From NCBI GenBank assembly GCA_950295325.1, contig OX485809.1:124001-188000 (forward strand): a DNA stretch of 64,000 bases, written 5' to 3'. This DNA is from Polytrichum commune. Its lineage: Eukaryota; Streptophyta; Polytrichopsida; Polytrichales; Polytrichaceae. Numbering within the stretch: position 1 is the stretch's first letter; each line of letters opens with the position of its first letter. The translations under genes were made by a program, and so were the position numbers. Below are positions 13,948-24,712 of the stretch, one piece after another. The notes beneath the pieces are model-generated. The model saw only the letters and a list, made by a program, of their open reading frames with translations. It was not told the DNA's origin and searched no databases.

Positions 13948-16900
13948 TATGACAAAGTCACTCTTACAATCTAGAAATGATCTCCAGAGTCCACTTTGGA
14001 TGCTCTAGCTTGTTCCATTTTCAATGTGACTACATATGATATGGGAGGGTTGAAGGTTTGTATTTTTTATGTTATTTTTCCTCCCGTCAACATAATATTC
14101 CTCACTATACCATGAACAACATAACATGATTGTTATAAAACGAGTTAGAAGGGTAAGTAATTGTGATATTTTGAGAAAGAAGGGACAGTCAAATATTTAT
14201 CGTGTTCGTGACTAAGTTTAGAAAGGGTGAACAATCCGGAAACTTAGAAATGTTATGGTATAATTTGTGAGCGTGTCATAATGAACAACATATATTGAAG
14301 GAAAATGACTTGCTCCATTTAGATATTGGTGTTGTGGGTCACTACAAACATTGTTGATGGTCACAAAAGCTCACCAACTAAAATTAATTTTATTATTAAA
14401 ATTATTATTAAAAAACTTTTTTTAAAATAAAATAAAAAACTTACATAAGAGGGAGTCCTTTGTGCATCAAGTGTGTCTACACTAACTAAGGATTCCATTT
14501 AGTAAGGTCCAAACTAGATTCATCAGCCACCCACATTCATTGCCTTACAACCCGTAGGCGGCCATTGGAGAGAAGGTCGTATGAGACTTGGTGATGCATG
14601 ACAAAGTCACAAAGACCACTCTTCAGAACTAACATGGCAGACCAATTTTAATGCCACCCTAAATCAAATGTTCAAGGTAGCACGAATGAGATGAGAAGCT
14701 TACAATTTGAGGCACTTGTCCTTATAACCAACATTGCTAATCGGGCTTTATAAAGCTTATAAAGCTCAAATATTAGTCGAGTCTTGCTTAGTTTGTGATT
14801 TAAATTTTTATTTAAATTTTTGGGTTTTTTGCTATTGAGAGCATGATTGAAAGGAATGAAGTTAGAACATGATTTGAGGTTGTGATATTTAAGTTCTTGT
14901 TTGTTTCAGATCCCTCAAATATGGGCCAGTGTCGCATATCCTTCACTAAAATCATTCGCCTCATGGATGGTGGATTACCACAAAAGGATAAAATTTATGC
15001 AAAATTGGATTTACAAAGGAGAGCCTAAATGCTTTTGGCTACCGGGCCTTTTTTTCCCTCAAGTATTGCTCTACCTTAATACTCACACTTTGAATTCAAA
15101 ACTCACCACTATGGGCTCACTTCATTTGTATATTCTACATGGAGTAATAGAACTATGAGAAATTTGCTAATGAAACCACGTCAGTAAAAATATGACTAGG
15201 TGGAGGATTTTATGTAAGCCAACACTTATAATACTCACCAAGTCTTATAACCAGGGTTCGATGTTTCATTTAGTACATTATCTTATGTTAAGGAAACTTT
15301 ATTAAATTAAATTAAACAAATAAAAAATCATTTGTGACATTAATGATCACATTATTAGGTATGTATTTGTGTCCAAGGCCATCCTAATTGTACATATGAA
15401 CCCAAGTTTTCAATTACATGATGATATCCAAATGATCAGAAAAGTGGGCTAGAAGAATATGATCATTTAAGAAACGGTTTCTCTTGACACAATTGGTTTA
15501 AAGTGGACTGATATAGCTCAGATGTTTGAATTTGTGCATGAAGAAGTCCAAATGGGACCTCTCAAACGCTTAGGGGTTAACACTTGACTATCCCAGACAC
15601 CCTATACAAGCCTTAACATGTACAAGAAAATGTATTTGACATAATCATTCTCATTCTTAGCACACCATGTCAAATCCGACCCTCATTTAAAACTAACTCA
15701 TTTAGCAAGTGGACTTTTGAAATTGGTGGGACGTCCCAGTGTTGTTGAAAACTAATGTTCAAGTACACAACATATACTAATGTGCAAGCCCTTGAATGTA
15801 AATACATGCTCAATATATTAAGCATCGGTTAATGAACAAAATAAAAGCTCCACATATGTACATATGAAAAGCATGATTTTAAAGCTTGGGCAAAGACTCG
15901 TAGGTGTCGTTTATATACGTCATACTTGAGCCCCTTGAACCTTTTAAGGATCAATGAACTACATGGCTTGACCATCTTATATGTTAAAAAAACCTCATTC
16001 TAGCTAACATATTCCGTGCACTTACAAGTTACAAGTAAAACTAGATATTTTACAAGGATCTCAAAAGGAATTTCATGCGTGATTTGAACTAGGGTTTCAT
16101 GACCGGAGCACTACAAACCCATGCTCGGAAATATCAAATACCCATCGATACACTTAATTTTAGTTTTGCGGTGCTAAAAATTGATACCGACGAGCAAGTT
16201 GAAGAAGGGCCTGAGAATGGCATCTACATAAGTGGATTGTTTTTGGATGGCGCACGTTGGAATCGTGTCAAGCACTGGTTGGCCGAAGCATTACCAGGTC
16301 TCTATTGGCCACAAATTCCTAAAACCTCTGTAATATCACTCCCTCTCTTATACTCTAGAACCCTAGGGAACGGATCTGCTCAATTTAAACCTCCCTTCTT
16401 GTTGTCACATTTCCTTCCCATATATCACAGGTTTTAACATCAAAATAATGCATCAAAGATTTCAAACCACACGCTCGCACAGATCACGTTGTCATCATTG
16501 TCATTATTGCAATGATGACTTTGTGTTGTTCCATAATGTCATATGTTACACTAATTCTCCATGTTAACAGTGTTGACCTTCTTACTATCACGTACACTTT
16601 GGTTGCCACATGCTTGATATTAGGGGGGTAAGAGTGTAATGCAATTCTTTTTTGTCTAAAACATTTTCTACATACCATTCTTCAATAGAAGTAGACTCTT
16701 CGTGCTTCTAAAACATGATCTATGTTCAAATTGACAAAGTCACAATCCTCTCCACCCATATTGAGATTGGGTGGAAGAGGATAGTCTCTTGGGCTCTCTA
16801 AACATTTTGCAAGCATTGAGGAATGTTGAGTGAGTGGTGTATAATGTAACGTTCTATGAGCACTTAGTAGTTGTGGATTATGACATATGTTAGAAGGATA

Positions 16901-17358
16901 AATAAATAAATCATACAATCTTCACAACATTAATTAGGAGTTTTAGGAATTTATGAAGTTATTTCAAGCATTTTATTGATGGTTTTGCTTCTAGAAGTTT
17001 GTGGTGATATTGTTAAGGATTCCATCACAATACATACTTCATAAATAATCTTGTATACTGCATGATTGCCTCCAAAAGATACATGGGGATGGTTTTTTAC
17101 TAACTTTTTCCTTAAACATATACAGGTGAAATGCATTCCAAGCTTCCTATCATGCATTTTATTCCAGTGGTGAATTACAAACCGCCAATGGATGAGTTTC
17201 AATGCCCTTTATATAAGACTCATGTGAGGGCCGGTGTTCTTACAACAACTGGTGCTTCTTCTAATTACATCTTGAACCTTAGCCTTGCTATTGATCCTAA
17301 AACAATACCTGACTTTTGGGTGATCCAAGGTGTGGCCTCTCTTTGCCAAATAGTGTAA
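1..17358 (+). CDS. Axonemal inner-arm dynein heavy chain, 3' third (15 exons, 5' partial)
   Basis: Motor heavy chain that hydrolyses ATP and walks on axonemal microtubules in the flagella of motile sperm. Exons by family alignment with GT-AG borders: 2-268 (it may begin at 8, after an AG), 1579-1797, 2161-2376, 3593-3745, 3975-4142, 4641-4820, 5401-6291, 6702-7277, 8387-8537, 9981-10130, 11112-11572, 13708-13839, 14910-15062, 16093-16297, 17126-17358 (stop TAA). They join without a frame break into about 1,384 residues. In order these encode the end of stalk coiled coil 1, the microtubule-binding domain, coiled coil 2, AAA5, AAA6 and the C-terminal domain ending GVASLCQIV. Marker motifs include [48 protein letters not shown] and CPLYKT. 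Single-headed inner-arm type; DNAH6-like in my judgement, from memory of the family. Most introns are phase 0. Well conserved, so probably functional. Confidence 0.95.
709..1025. mobile_element. MITE-like element with perfect 30-bp terminal inverted repeats
   Basis: In the first dynein intron visible here, positions 711-740 and 994-1023 are exact reverse complements over 30 bp (32 bp if 709-710 and 1024-1025 are counted). The ends read CTACACTAAATAGG and its complement. If the element is taken to start at CACTAAAT, it is flanked by TA on both sides, as in Tc1/mariner-type MITEs. The inner part of the left end recurs as a direct copy near 907-935 (GATATTTAGTGTTTGA). There is no coding capacity. 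The superfamily is not certain, since CACTA ends would also start this way. Confidence 0.75.
3593..7277 (+). other. Dynein exons for AAA5 and the AAA5-AAA6 region
   Basis: Five exons: 3593-3745, 3975-4142, 4641-4820, 5401-6291, 6702-7277. The first begins [10 protein letters not shown] and ends at WIAHCL. The second runs EQGIACSVN to [12 protein letters not shown], and the third starts [11 protein letters not shown]. Together these give the AAA5 block with the [17 protein letters not shown] signature. The 891-nt exon is the largest in the window and holds the [11 protein letters not shown] segment, the SEGNILDNE helix and the MYQYSL motif. The 576-nt exon holds [10 protein letters not shown]-adjacent sequence and the [10 protein letters not shown] segment of AAA6. 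All borders here are phase 0. Confidence 0.92.
4454..4474. repeat. GTT microsatellite in a dynein intron
   Basis: Short (GTT)n run between the dynein exons ending at 4142 and starting at 4641. No other structure seen around it. Confidence 0.7.
8619..8637. repeat. Interstitial telomere-like repeat (telobox)
   Basis: About two and a half copies of the plant telomere unit CCCTAAA lie in the dynein intron after exon 8387-8537. A variant in the other orientation (AGGGTTTAGGTTTAGGGTTT) lies near 12,665. Teloboxes are common in plant introns and promoters, so this does not mean a chromosome end. Confidence 0.6.
9384..9408. repeat. AAT microsatellite in a dynein intron
   Basis: Run of (AAT)n about 8 units long, between the dynein exons ending at 8537 and starting at 9981. 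Confidence 0.7.
10755..10880 (+). repeat. Fragment of the dispersed repeat family that is longer at 57.2-58.6 kb
   Basis: The stretch containing GTGCAAACTTGT and ending near TAGTGACTAAC aligns with 57,975-58,125, which has the same order of blocks: TGGCTTGAGTGCAAACTTGT, a CTTGAAGAAGGTT block, then an AATCTAAGG block. Diverged, noncoding, in the dynein intron before exon 11112-11572. Confidence 0.5.
12530..13600. mobile_element. Foldback array with long diverged inverted arms in a dynein intron
   Basis: Fills half of the intron 11,573-13,707. Outer arms of about 340 bp, 12,616-12,958 and roughly 13,267-13,600, are reverse complements with moderate divergence. Shared blocks include ACCATGCATTCACCT, AAATATCAATATT, CCTAGTATCAA and GATTTCACA. 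An inner hairpin, 12,963-12,989 against 13,039-13,065, pairs 26 of 27 bp. A further block at 12,530-12,600 (GGTGCATGTTTGGAG) recurs inverted near 13,075-13,140. No coding capacity and no clear target duplication. Single-arm relatives lie at 40,961-41,205 and, more diverged, near 19,448 and 20,270-20,450. Confidence 0.65.
13904..13942. repeat. CT microsatellite in a dynein intron
   Basis: Uninterrupted (CT)n run of about 19 units, just after the exon ending at 13,839. Confidence 0.85.
16315..16645 (+). mobile_element. Short copy of the 57-58 kb repeat family in the last dynein intron
   Basis: Its left end (CTCTAG then CCCTAGGGAAC, later CCCATATATCACAGGTTTT) matches 57,244-57,365. Its right end (GTACACTTTGGTTGC, then TGATATTAGG and AGAGTGTAATG) matches 58,500-58,560. 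About 330 bp separates the ends here against about 1.3 kb there, so this looks like an internally deleted copy of one mobile element. No terminal repeats were made out. Confidence 0.5.
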
Positions 17359-20300
17359 TAATTACGGCTTCAATATTTTTTTGTCATATTGTCTTTGAGA
17401 ATGATAGATGCGTGACTTGAGAAGATCCATGTACATTTGAGGGGCCCTCTCCAGTCCTCTACATGCATAAAAATTTATTTTTTACCTATGTTTGTTTTAT
17501 AGTTGGTTGCATCAAATGTGACCTAATCTAAAATCAACACATTCATCAAGTGCACATTTTATGTCACTTAGATACATCAATATAATTGGAGATTTGGCTC
17601 AAATACCTACTCGACACAGGTGCCCTTGAATGCAAACACGTACTTACTATAGTGATCACCATTCATGCTTGCGTCCATGAGAGGCCAGCATTTCTATCTA
17701 TCTATTTATCTATCTTGATCATCAACATCATGTATGACTATTGCTATTTTCTTAAAGATAATACAATAAGTATAATTTCAAACCTAGATAGGCAGGTAGA
17801 TAGTTAGATGTTGTTTTTAAGACTTCATGATGACTTCTAAAAATTGTCAATGTTAGTTGTACTTTGAGCCCCATAGACCTTTAAGGTTAATCAAGTACAC
17901 ATTAGAGTCGCATGTAAAGTCCTCAAAGAGGGACCAAAACATGGGTTTGATCCTTCTATTAAGAGCTCATTAGCTTGTCATGTATAGGAGCTTATTCTAA
18001 AAGTGAAACTATTGGGACCTTCTCTTTCCACTCAAAAAACTTTGAGAGACTATCAGGATCTAAAATAAGGTATGTGCACAAGACTTGTTGTTTGTCCTAA
18101 TCATGGATCAGCCTACGCAAGGCTACCTCGGCCCACCCATCCTAGTAGGACAACCTAGAAAGCCAGTTTTTAATAGCCCGGCACCAATCTTTGTGTATGC
18201 TAATTTAAGCATTAGAAAAACCTTGGGTGACTTTGTGTTAATTCTCACAAAGCATTGTCTTCATCATAACATCCTCCCCTGTTTGAGGGTATCCATGTAC
18301 TTACACAGAAAAAAACTCTCCCAACTATCAATTTCATGAGTTGAAAATATGAGAATATTAATATTTATGTTGAATGACTACAACACCGATCCACATTTTA
18401 AGTTGTGGGCCAAGTTCCACACATACATTGGCTTCCGAACATAATGTGAAGACCAAATAGGCACTCTGGAATTCATATATATTATGTCAATAAAAATAAA
18501 ATAAAAATAAAGCATTCATACCCCAAACGTTACAATTTTTTTAGAACATTACCACAGAAGCTGATAGTGTTATATTTCCATCCATAGCTAAGCCGGGAGT
18601 TGGAACCAAACAATGGTCATAGATACAGCCTGGTCTTACAAACATTCTAGCATAACACACATATCAATCTCATGTTACACCTAGTCCTGCATACGATGAA
18701 GACCCTTCTTAGCGATGTTGTGGATGAGAAAGATAAGGATTGACCAAAAATCCATGACTTTTAAGGACTTTGAGACCAATCCCCAACAAACCTCCTGGCA
18801 AATGCCATAAGCCTCACAATGGCCTTGCAACTTCTAGCTTACTATGGAGCTCACCATGCATTATCTTGAAGTCAATAATGTCTTGAAACCCATCGTGCTC
18901 ATATAGGGTCATATGGTTGTGCTACCCATGTGAATCTCACAACCAACATCCTACCTTTTGCATGGAACCAAGTGTTTCTTCAATGACCTATTACTATACT
19001 GCGTGCAACTCATGATTGTGAGAACATGGGGCCACAAATAATAGGCCACACTTGTTTGTAATGCCTTATACATACATTTAGTTATTCAAGTACAAGGCTG
19101 CAAAGTCCATGATCCTACCAAAATCGGAACTTGTACTCACTTCACGACTCCTTCACAAATGCCCACTCGCTGGACGTTCCTTATGTGCACATGAACTGTG
19201 CTATGCCTCCACTTGGTTTTCCGTATCGTTTTGAAAACCATATAACATATGCTTCACATTTCCAAACCAGGTGCACCTACCTAGCCCAATCAGAGCTCTA
19301 CAGCAATAAATTTCAATATGACCAACATAAATATATAGGAGTGTCTCGAAACCAACGTCAATTGCAACAGTTGGTTAAAATCAACCCCCAACATCAGTGC
19401 CCTTCATAGGGGTCTCCAACACCCATTTACTTGTACGGCGCATACCAATGTTGGATTAGTAAATAGGTGAAGGGAAGGGGTGCATAAAACCCCCACCAAT
19501 GAGCTCTGCTTGGGGGGTGTCATAGATGTTATTGTTATCCAGGTTGTTAAGCTCAGCAAGCTTAGATACCCACTGTGCAAAGGGTTTAGGGTTTTTCCCA
19601 CCCTCCCTCCCTCGCCACGTCTCTCTCCCACCCTTGGCCACTTTCTCTTCCTCGTCCTCCAATTCCAAACTTCCCTTCCTCCAGAACGCCCTAATCCAAC
19701 AAGAATCCCCACTCAGCTGAGCTCACTCACACAGCTACCACCTATATATACCACTCGAAACATACTCCAAGCCAATTTTGTCTTAATTCACCTCATGTCC
19801 TTGGGTTTTGAAAGCATCGCATCAATATTCAATAGTGGTATTGAAGAACCTACCCAGCTGGTTTGCAGTTTCAAAATCTCACTGTCTGTCAGGTATTGAG
19901 ACTTGATGTATAAGGTAGACAATTACTTCTAAGAAGCTTTTTGAATGTGCAATAAATCTTCAGGAAAAGACCCAATCAAATAGCAAATCTTGTACAAATT
20001 TAACAAACAAAAGAATGGGATTAAAGTGGCCCAACCTCAATTTGTGACAAAGTCAGAGAGGATGTGCGATCTTCATAACTGGTTATGTAGGTCTGCCTGA
20101 TGTGGTTAGTGTTGAGCAGGTTGTAACCACTGGCTATTCAGCTCTCCCAACCAAAAAATCAACTAGAAATTCTCTTATTCCTTAGTGCTACGAGATTTTG
20201 TTTAAGGAGAACATCAAACCACTTTGCACCTAAAAGTAGGGGTTTGAATAGAACATATCTACCTTTTCACAAAATGAGAGAATCTTTGTTTACCCAAGTC

Positions 20301-21509
20301 ATTCTTTGATCACTGCCACCTTAATACCATGTTAATACTAGTAGGTGAATACATAGTTATCAAGCTTGGACCTGCATGGTATCAATAGACCATGAAAGGG
20401 TTCAAAGACATAAATATCTTCGAATACTCATTCCCTATCATTATTAAAAAAAACGGAAGACCCTCATCATGTATACCCGCTTAGATTGAAAGTGCACAAT
20501 ACCAGTCGAACTGGGAAGTGAAGCTCCACGTCAGATTAGGATCAGGTCTAGCCTCTTGATATTCCAATCCAACTTTCATGCAGTAGCTCAAGTTTCTCTT
20601 GCGTACCAATTCCTTTGATGCCCATAAATCAACACAATCAGTGCTATAATCACTATAAAGGAGTGATAGTTGATGTGAGCACTAGTCATTGACATAACCT
20701 TCCATTCTCTAGTCAGTTTTAGAGAATGGAAGGTAAAGTGTACTATTAGTCATTGCATTGCAATATGATCCACTTCATTATCACTGCCTCAGTATCCAAG
20801 CTAATAACAATCAACTGGAAGGTGCAGAGCAATCACATGCATTAAATCATGGACACGTAAAATGAGATGCATTGTGGAGGCTCTATGCATAAAAAATTAG
20901 AGACATGATGGAAGGGCTGCCACATATAATATCACTTCCACACTTCTCAGTTCAACTGCCAACAAAATGATTGAACTGACCTGACCCTACAATCTGCAAA
21001 GCAGAGATGAGTTGCCCAGTCAAGAGAAATGTCTGGGAAACTTGTGGACTTGTGTTCCAATTGTGCTGCTCAGCAAATAGCTCAAGACCAGCTGATACAA
21101 CAACCACTTAGGCACAAGAAAAGGCTATAAACAAACTTGCTCTCCTACCTATCATCCGGGCCTGAGAAAAAATCATGACATACCTTTGGCTACCAATTTT
21201 GAGGAGCCTACGTGCTTGTATTAGAGGAGTTGTGGGGACACCTCAGTGCAACAATGCTCACTTCCTCATTTCTATAAACCCACCTGGCTGTACACAGGAA
21301 GCGCCCAGAACTCGCAGGCCAAATTAATGCCATAGTAACAACTCATCCTCTCACACTTCTTGAATTGATTCATGTCATGTCCTGCCCATTGAGGTATTTC
21401 TATATTCCAGAATATCTTGCTTACCTCCCCTTGACCAATGAGCAGTAGGCAAAACTTAACCAATTTGCACCACGCTCATCTGTTCACGCCAAAAGGCAGC
21501 AGTCAACTT
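17359..21509. other. Intergenic region between the convergent dynein and TOG genes
   Basis: AT-rich DNA with no supported gene. It should contain the 3' UTRs of both flanking genes. Diverged relatives of the foldback family are visible near 19,448 (CCAATGTTGGATTAGTAAATAGGTGAAGG is the region; key block CCAATGTTGG) and 20,270-20,450. A small perfect hairpin lies at 20,697-20,734. Short open frames near 18.1, 19.1 and 19.5 kb matched no family I know. Confidence 0.6.
20697..20734. repeat. Perfect 14-bp hairpin
   Basis: ACCTTCCATTCTCT at 20,697-20,710 pairs exactly with AGAGAATGGAAGGT at 20,721-20,734 around a 10-nt loop. It lies about 780 bp beyond the stop codon of the TOG gene. No T-run follows, and its role is unknown. 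Confidence 0.6.
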
Positions 21510-24500
21510 TCAAGAATTGTCAACACAGGTGACTCTCAGGACTGCTTGAGCTGTTGTAGCTGGAAGCCTGTTGAGACAGAACTCCTCCCAGGGATTTTGC
21601 TTCACCTCCATCTGTTCACCTACAGAGGTGTCTGAGAAAGTAGTCTTGGGGGGATTTTTGCGATATTCTGTTTGCAAGTAAACTAGAAGCTTACGAGCAG
21701 CCTCTCGAGCTTCCGGAAGCCTGTCATTCATTTGTGATGCTGCCATCTGTATAAGTGGTTCAAACCCAAACTGGGCAATGCCCTCGGAACCCTGATACAC
21801 ATTACCAACAGATTTAATATCCAGTTTTATTGTAAAAAACTAAAAGAAGATTCACAACAGATTCATAAAAGCATAATGTCCACCTGATGCATCCTTATGC
21901 AGACCACATCATATCAATAATAGAAACCAAATTCCATTACAAACCGCCAAAAGATACTCTGTCATGAGGACCTTACAAGGGTAAGTTAGCTACATACCAG
22001 CCTGGTTACTGAGTTGTACACACACATGGATGCCTTGGCTCGAACTCGCGGATTAATGTGTTTGACATATGGCTGTAACTTCTGCAATATAGGTACCCCA
22101 GAAATGCACATTGTCATTACTCCAAGAGCCCTCCCTGCTTCCTCACAGACGAAGCGCTTGTCCTGGGACGCCTTCAGAAGAAGTTGAAGTAGCTGTTAAA
22201 CATGCTTCAAGGATGTCAGATTTCAGGAAGACACAAACTCCATGCATATTCCCACCTTCAGACTGTCTAAAAGTGTCAAGACACATCTAAACTTATCAAC
22301 CACAGGATCCGGGGCTCTACTAATGGTGGAGTTCTAATCAAAAACAGCTTGCACTGCAATTGAGATGCTCTGATCTACAGATCTTCAGTAGATCTCACAC
22401 ATATCATGTCCTGACAAAGAGCACAAAGAATCAAGTTCAAACAATGAAGGCTTAGTAATGCTACAGGCTATGAACTAGACTAGCATTGATTAGGATAAAG
22501 GCCAGTACCAAAGGATCCAGTGAGTCAACAAGGCGATCTTGATAAGCCTTGAACATGTCCGCGGTTACCATTATGGCAGTCTTGCAAAGTGCACTGCGAG
22601 GATTCTTCAGAGATTTGATTACTAGAGCAACCACTTTGTCCCTGTCACATAAAGCCAATTTCAAATGGTATTCTCCAGACACCAATTTACCTGATCCAAT
22701 CACCACAAAAGGGCCCCCCTGCCCACACTTGTCATTTCAGCAGATATGACATAAATTCCTATTCCAACCAGCACCAGCTACCACAGCACAACCCACAGAA
22801 TCATTTGCAGCAGTGCTTAAGGTTGCCAATTTAAGCTCACAATGAGGGCAACAGCAACTCAGGATGGAAGATAGCAAGTTGCCGGACGTTGTTCAGCGCC
22901 TCCAAGACTTGTACCCAATCCTTCGAGTCCAGCCTCTCCAACAATGTCTACCCCAACAGAAAAAAAGAAAAAAACCACACAAAACAATTAGACTCGAACC
23001 ACCACACAAGCCATCCAACTAGAGCCATGATGATGAGATTTTGATGATACAAAATCTTGCAATAAACCTGCGCTTAATGTACAAGGAAAAGCACCATGGC
23101 TCTTCAGCTATGGTGCTAGTACCATGATGCTAACAGGCTCTACACATAGAATTCTTTGTTGAAATGACTCAACCCCACGGGCAGAAAACCTCCCCAGGAG
23201 CTCGTCCAACAGTATCATCATCCACACTTCCAAGCTAGCTCCATTGCCACTAGCTTGGAGGTATGGCATGGCATGGACCCTACTACTAACCTGACCTTGT
23301 AAGTGCAAAACACAAGCCATCCAGGTAGAACCAGGCTGATGACATGTCAAGTGATGCTAAGATTTGCAACACACCTGCTTCTAATGTACAAGGAAAAAGC
23401 ACCATAACTCTTCCGCTATGGCCCTGACAGGTTGTACAAATAGAAATTCGTGACTGGATTTAATACCACAGGCACAAAACCTCCCCAGGGGCTAGTCCAA
23501 CAGTATCATTCAAAATGTCCATCACGAGGAGATTATGCCCTCACCCCGAAGTTTCTTAGGGTGAAACACACATTCAAGCAGATCCACCTCACTCAATAAA
23601 GATCATATGGTCAAACAGATCGTCTACAAAGTTCTAAATGATGTGCATAATCTCTCCCTGATGGAAATTACTTCACAAAATGGCTATTGGGCAGAACCAT
23701 CTCGCTGCCACCCGCTGCTCCGCCAGATTCACCCAATGGCCATTAACCAGTACACAAGCACCATTGACGCTAGCTAAGAGGTGTGGCATGGACCCTACTA
23801 CCCTGACCTTGGAAGAAAGAAACACAAGCCACCCAACTAGAGCCATGCTGATGACAATTCGGATGACACTAAGATTTGCAACAAACCTGCATCTAATGTA
23901 CAAGAAATAGCACCATGACTCTGCCGCTACAGCGTTAACAGGTCGTACACATAAAAATTCATGTCGACATGACTGAATTTCAATCCACAGGCACAAGTAT
24001 CGTCCACAAGCCACATTGCCACAAGATTGGAGGTGTGGCATGTGGCATGGATCCTACCCTGATGATGATATTTTTGTATGATGCTAAGATTAGTGACAAA
24101 CCTGCGTCCATCATCCAAGAAAAACCACCACGATTGCTTCCGCTATGGGGCTAGCAAGTTGCATACATACAGATTCATGTTGAAGTGACTGAATTCCAAT
24201 CCCGCAAATCACCAGTAGCTTTGAAATGTGGCACGGCATAAACCCTACTGCTGCTGCTGCTGCTACCACTCCTACCCGAACCTTGGAAGAGAGTGAGTAG
24301 GAAGAATGAGGGTTAAGAATGCTAACTTGCAAGTGAACGTCTATGTCGTTCATGTCTTTGAGGTCCTCCGAGGTAACATATTCAACCTCCGTGGAAGAAA
24401 CAGGATCCGCTGGCGCTTCTACCGCAGCAGCAGCGGAGGACTTGGAGGGAGGGGTGGTGGACTCACATTGCCTCCTGCTGCTGGGAACACACATCATATT

Positions 24501-24626
24501 TTCGTCGCTGGTAGAGCCAGGCAAAACGACCATCATAGTGTTGTTGGGATTCCCTCCACTTAGCTTCCTCCGTCCCGAAAGTTGAGCCGCACACAGCGTA
24601 CGCAGAGCTGTCTCTGTCTCTGACAT
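21510..24626 (-). CDS. TOG/HEAT-repeat protein of the TOGARAM/CLASP-N-like plant family
   Basis: Predicted microtubule- or tubulin-binding HEAT-repeat protein of about 338 residues. Exons on the minus strand: 24327-24626, 22841-22947, 22509-22641, 21998-22192, 21510-21791; all borders GT-AG, one phase-2 junction. After a low-complexity N-terminus of about 95 residues come HEAT helices: LDSKDWVQVLEALNNVRQLA, then LVIKSLKNPRSALCKTAIM, then QDKRFVCEEAGRALG with NPRVRAKASMCVYN, then ending PWEEFCLNRLPATTAQAVLR. The family match (small plant ARM-repeat proteins such as At4g15830) is from memory. I chose the ATG at 24,626 (MSETETALRTLC). An upstream in-frame ATG at 24,821 would add a poly-Glu run encoded by a CTT microsatellite. 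Convergent with dynein. Confidence 0.85.
22980..24300. repeat. Four degenerate tandem copies filling intron 1 of the TOG gene
   Basis: A block with CCTGC..CTAATGTACAAG, then GCACCAT, then an ACATA-GAATTC-like segment and CACAGGCACAAAACC recurs at about 23,061, 23,369, 23,881 and 24,096. A GGTGTGGCATGGACCCTAC block recurs near 23,262, 23,780, 24,030 and 24,225. The copies are diverged and of unequal length (about 215-510 bp apart). They fill nearly all of the 1,379-bp intron. Noncoding. Confidence 0.7.
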
Positions 24627-24667
24627 GCAGGCAGCCCCGAATTTCACACCACAACCAGATCCTCTCT

Positions 24668-24712
24668 CTTCTTCTTCTTCTTCTTCTTCTTCTTCTTCTT
24701 CTTCTTCTTCTA
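24668..24712. repeat. CTT microsatellite in the TOG gene 5' region
   Basis: (CTT)n of about 14 units. Read on the minus strand it is (GAA)n, which would encode a poly-Glu run if translation began at 24,821. In the chosen model it is in the 5' UTR, 42 bp upstream of the start codon. Confidence 0.85.

Larger units (their letters stand above)
8387..17358 (+). other. Dynein exons for the end of AAA6 and the C-terminal domain
   Basis: Exons 8387-8537, 9981-10130, 11112-11572, 13708-13839, 14910-15062, 16093-16297 and 17126-17358. Three junctions split a glycine or valine codon (phase 1): HA/V before [11 protein letters not shown] before [11 protein letters not shown], and LPG before EMHSKLP. The C-terminal domain shows [25 protein letters not shown] and [11 protein letters not shown]. 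This is the long C-terminal domain of axonemal and cytoplasmic dyneins. The introns are 0.5-2.1 kb and contain repeat elements described separately. Confidence 0.92.

Noticed and set aside
18085-18339. 84-codon frame with GYLGPP and CLRVSMYLHRKK, possibly a retrotransposon relic
   Set aside because: No protease, reverse transcriptase or integrase motifs in it or nearby.
19456-19668. Minus-strand frame with Glu/Lys-rich start and QWVSKLAELNNLDN
   Set aside because: Looked like a possible first exon, but no downstream exons, family match or promoter could be found.
22980-24300. Regular spacing as a CRISPR array
   Set aside because: Long, diverged, unevenly spaced copies within a plant intron; no short identical repeats with unique spacers.
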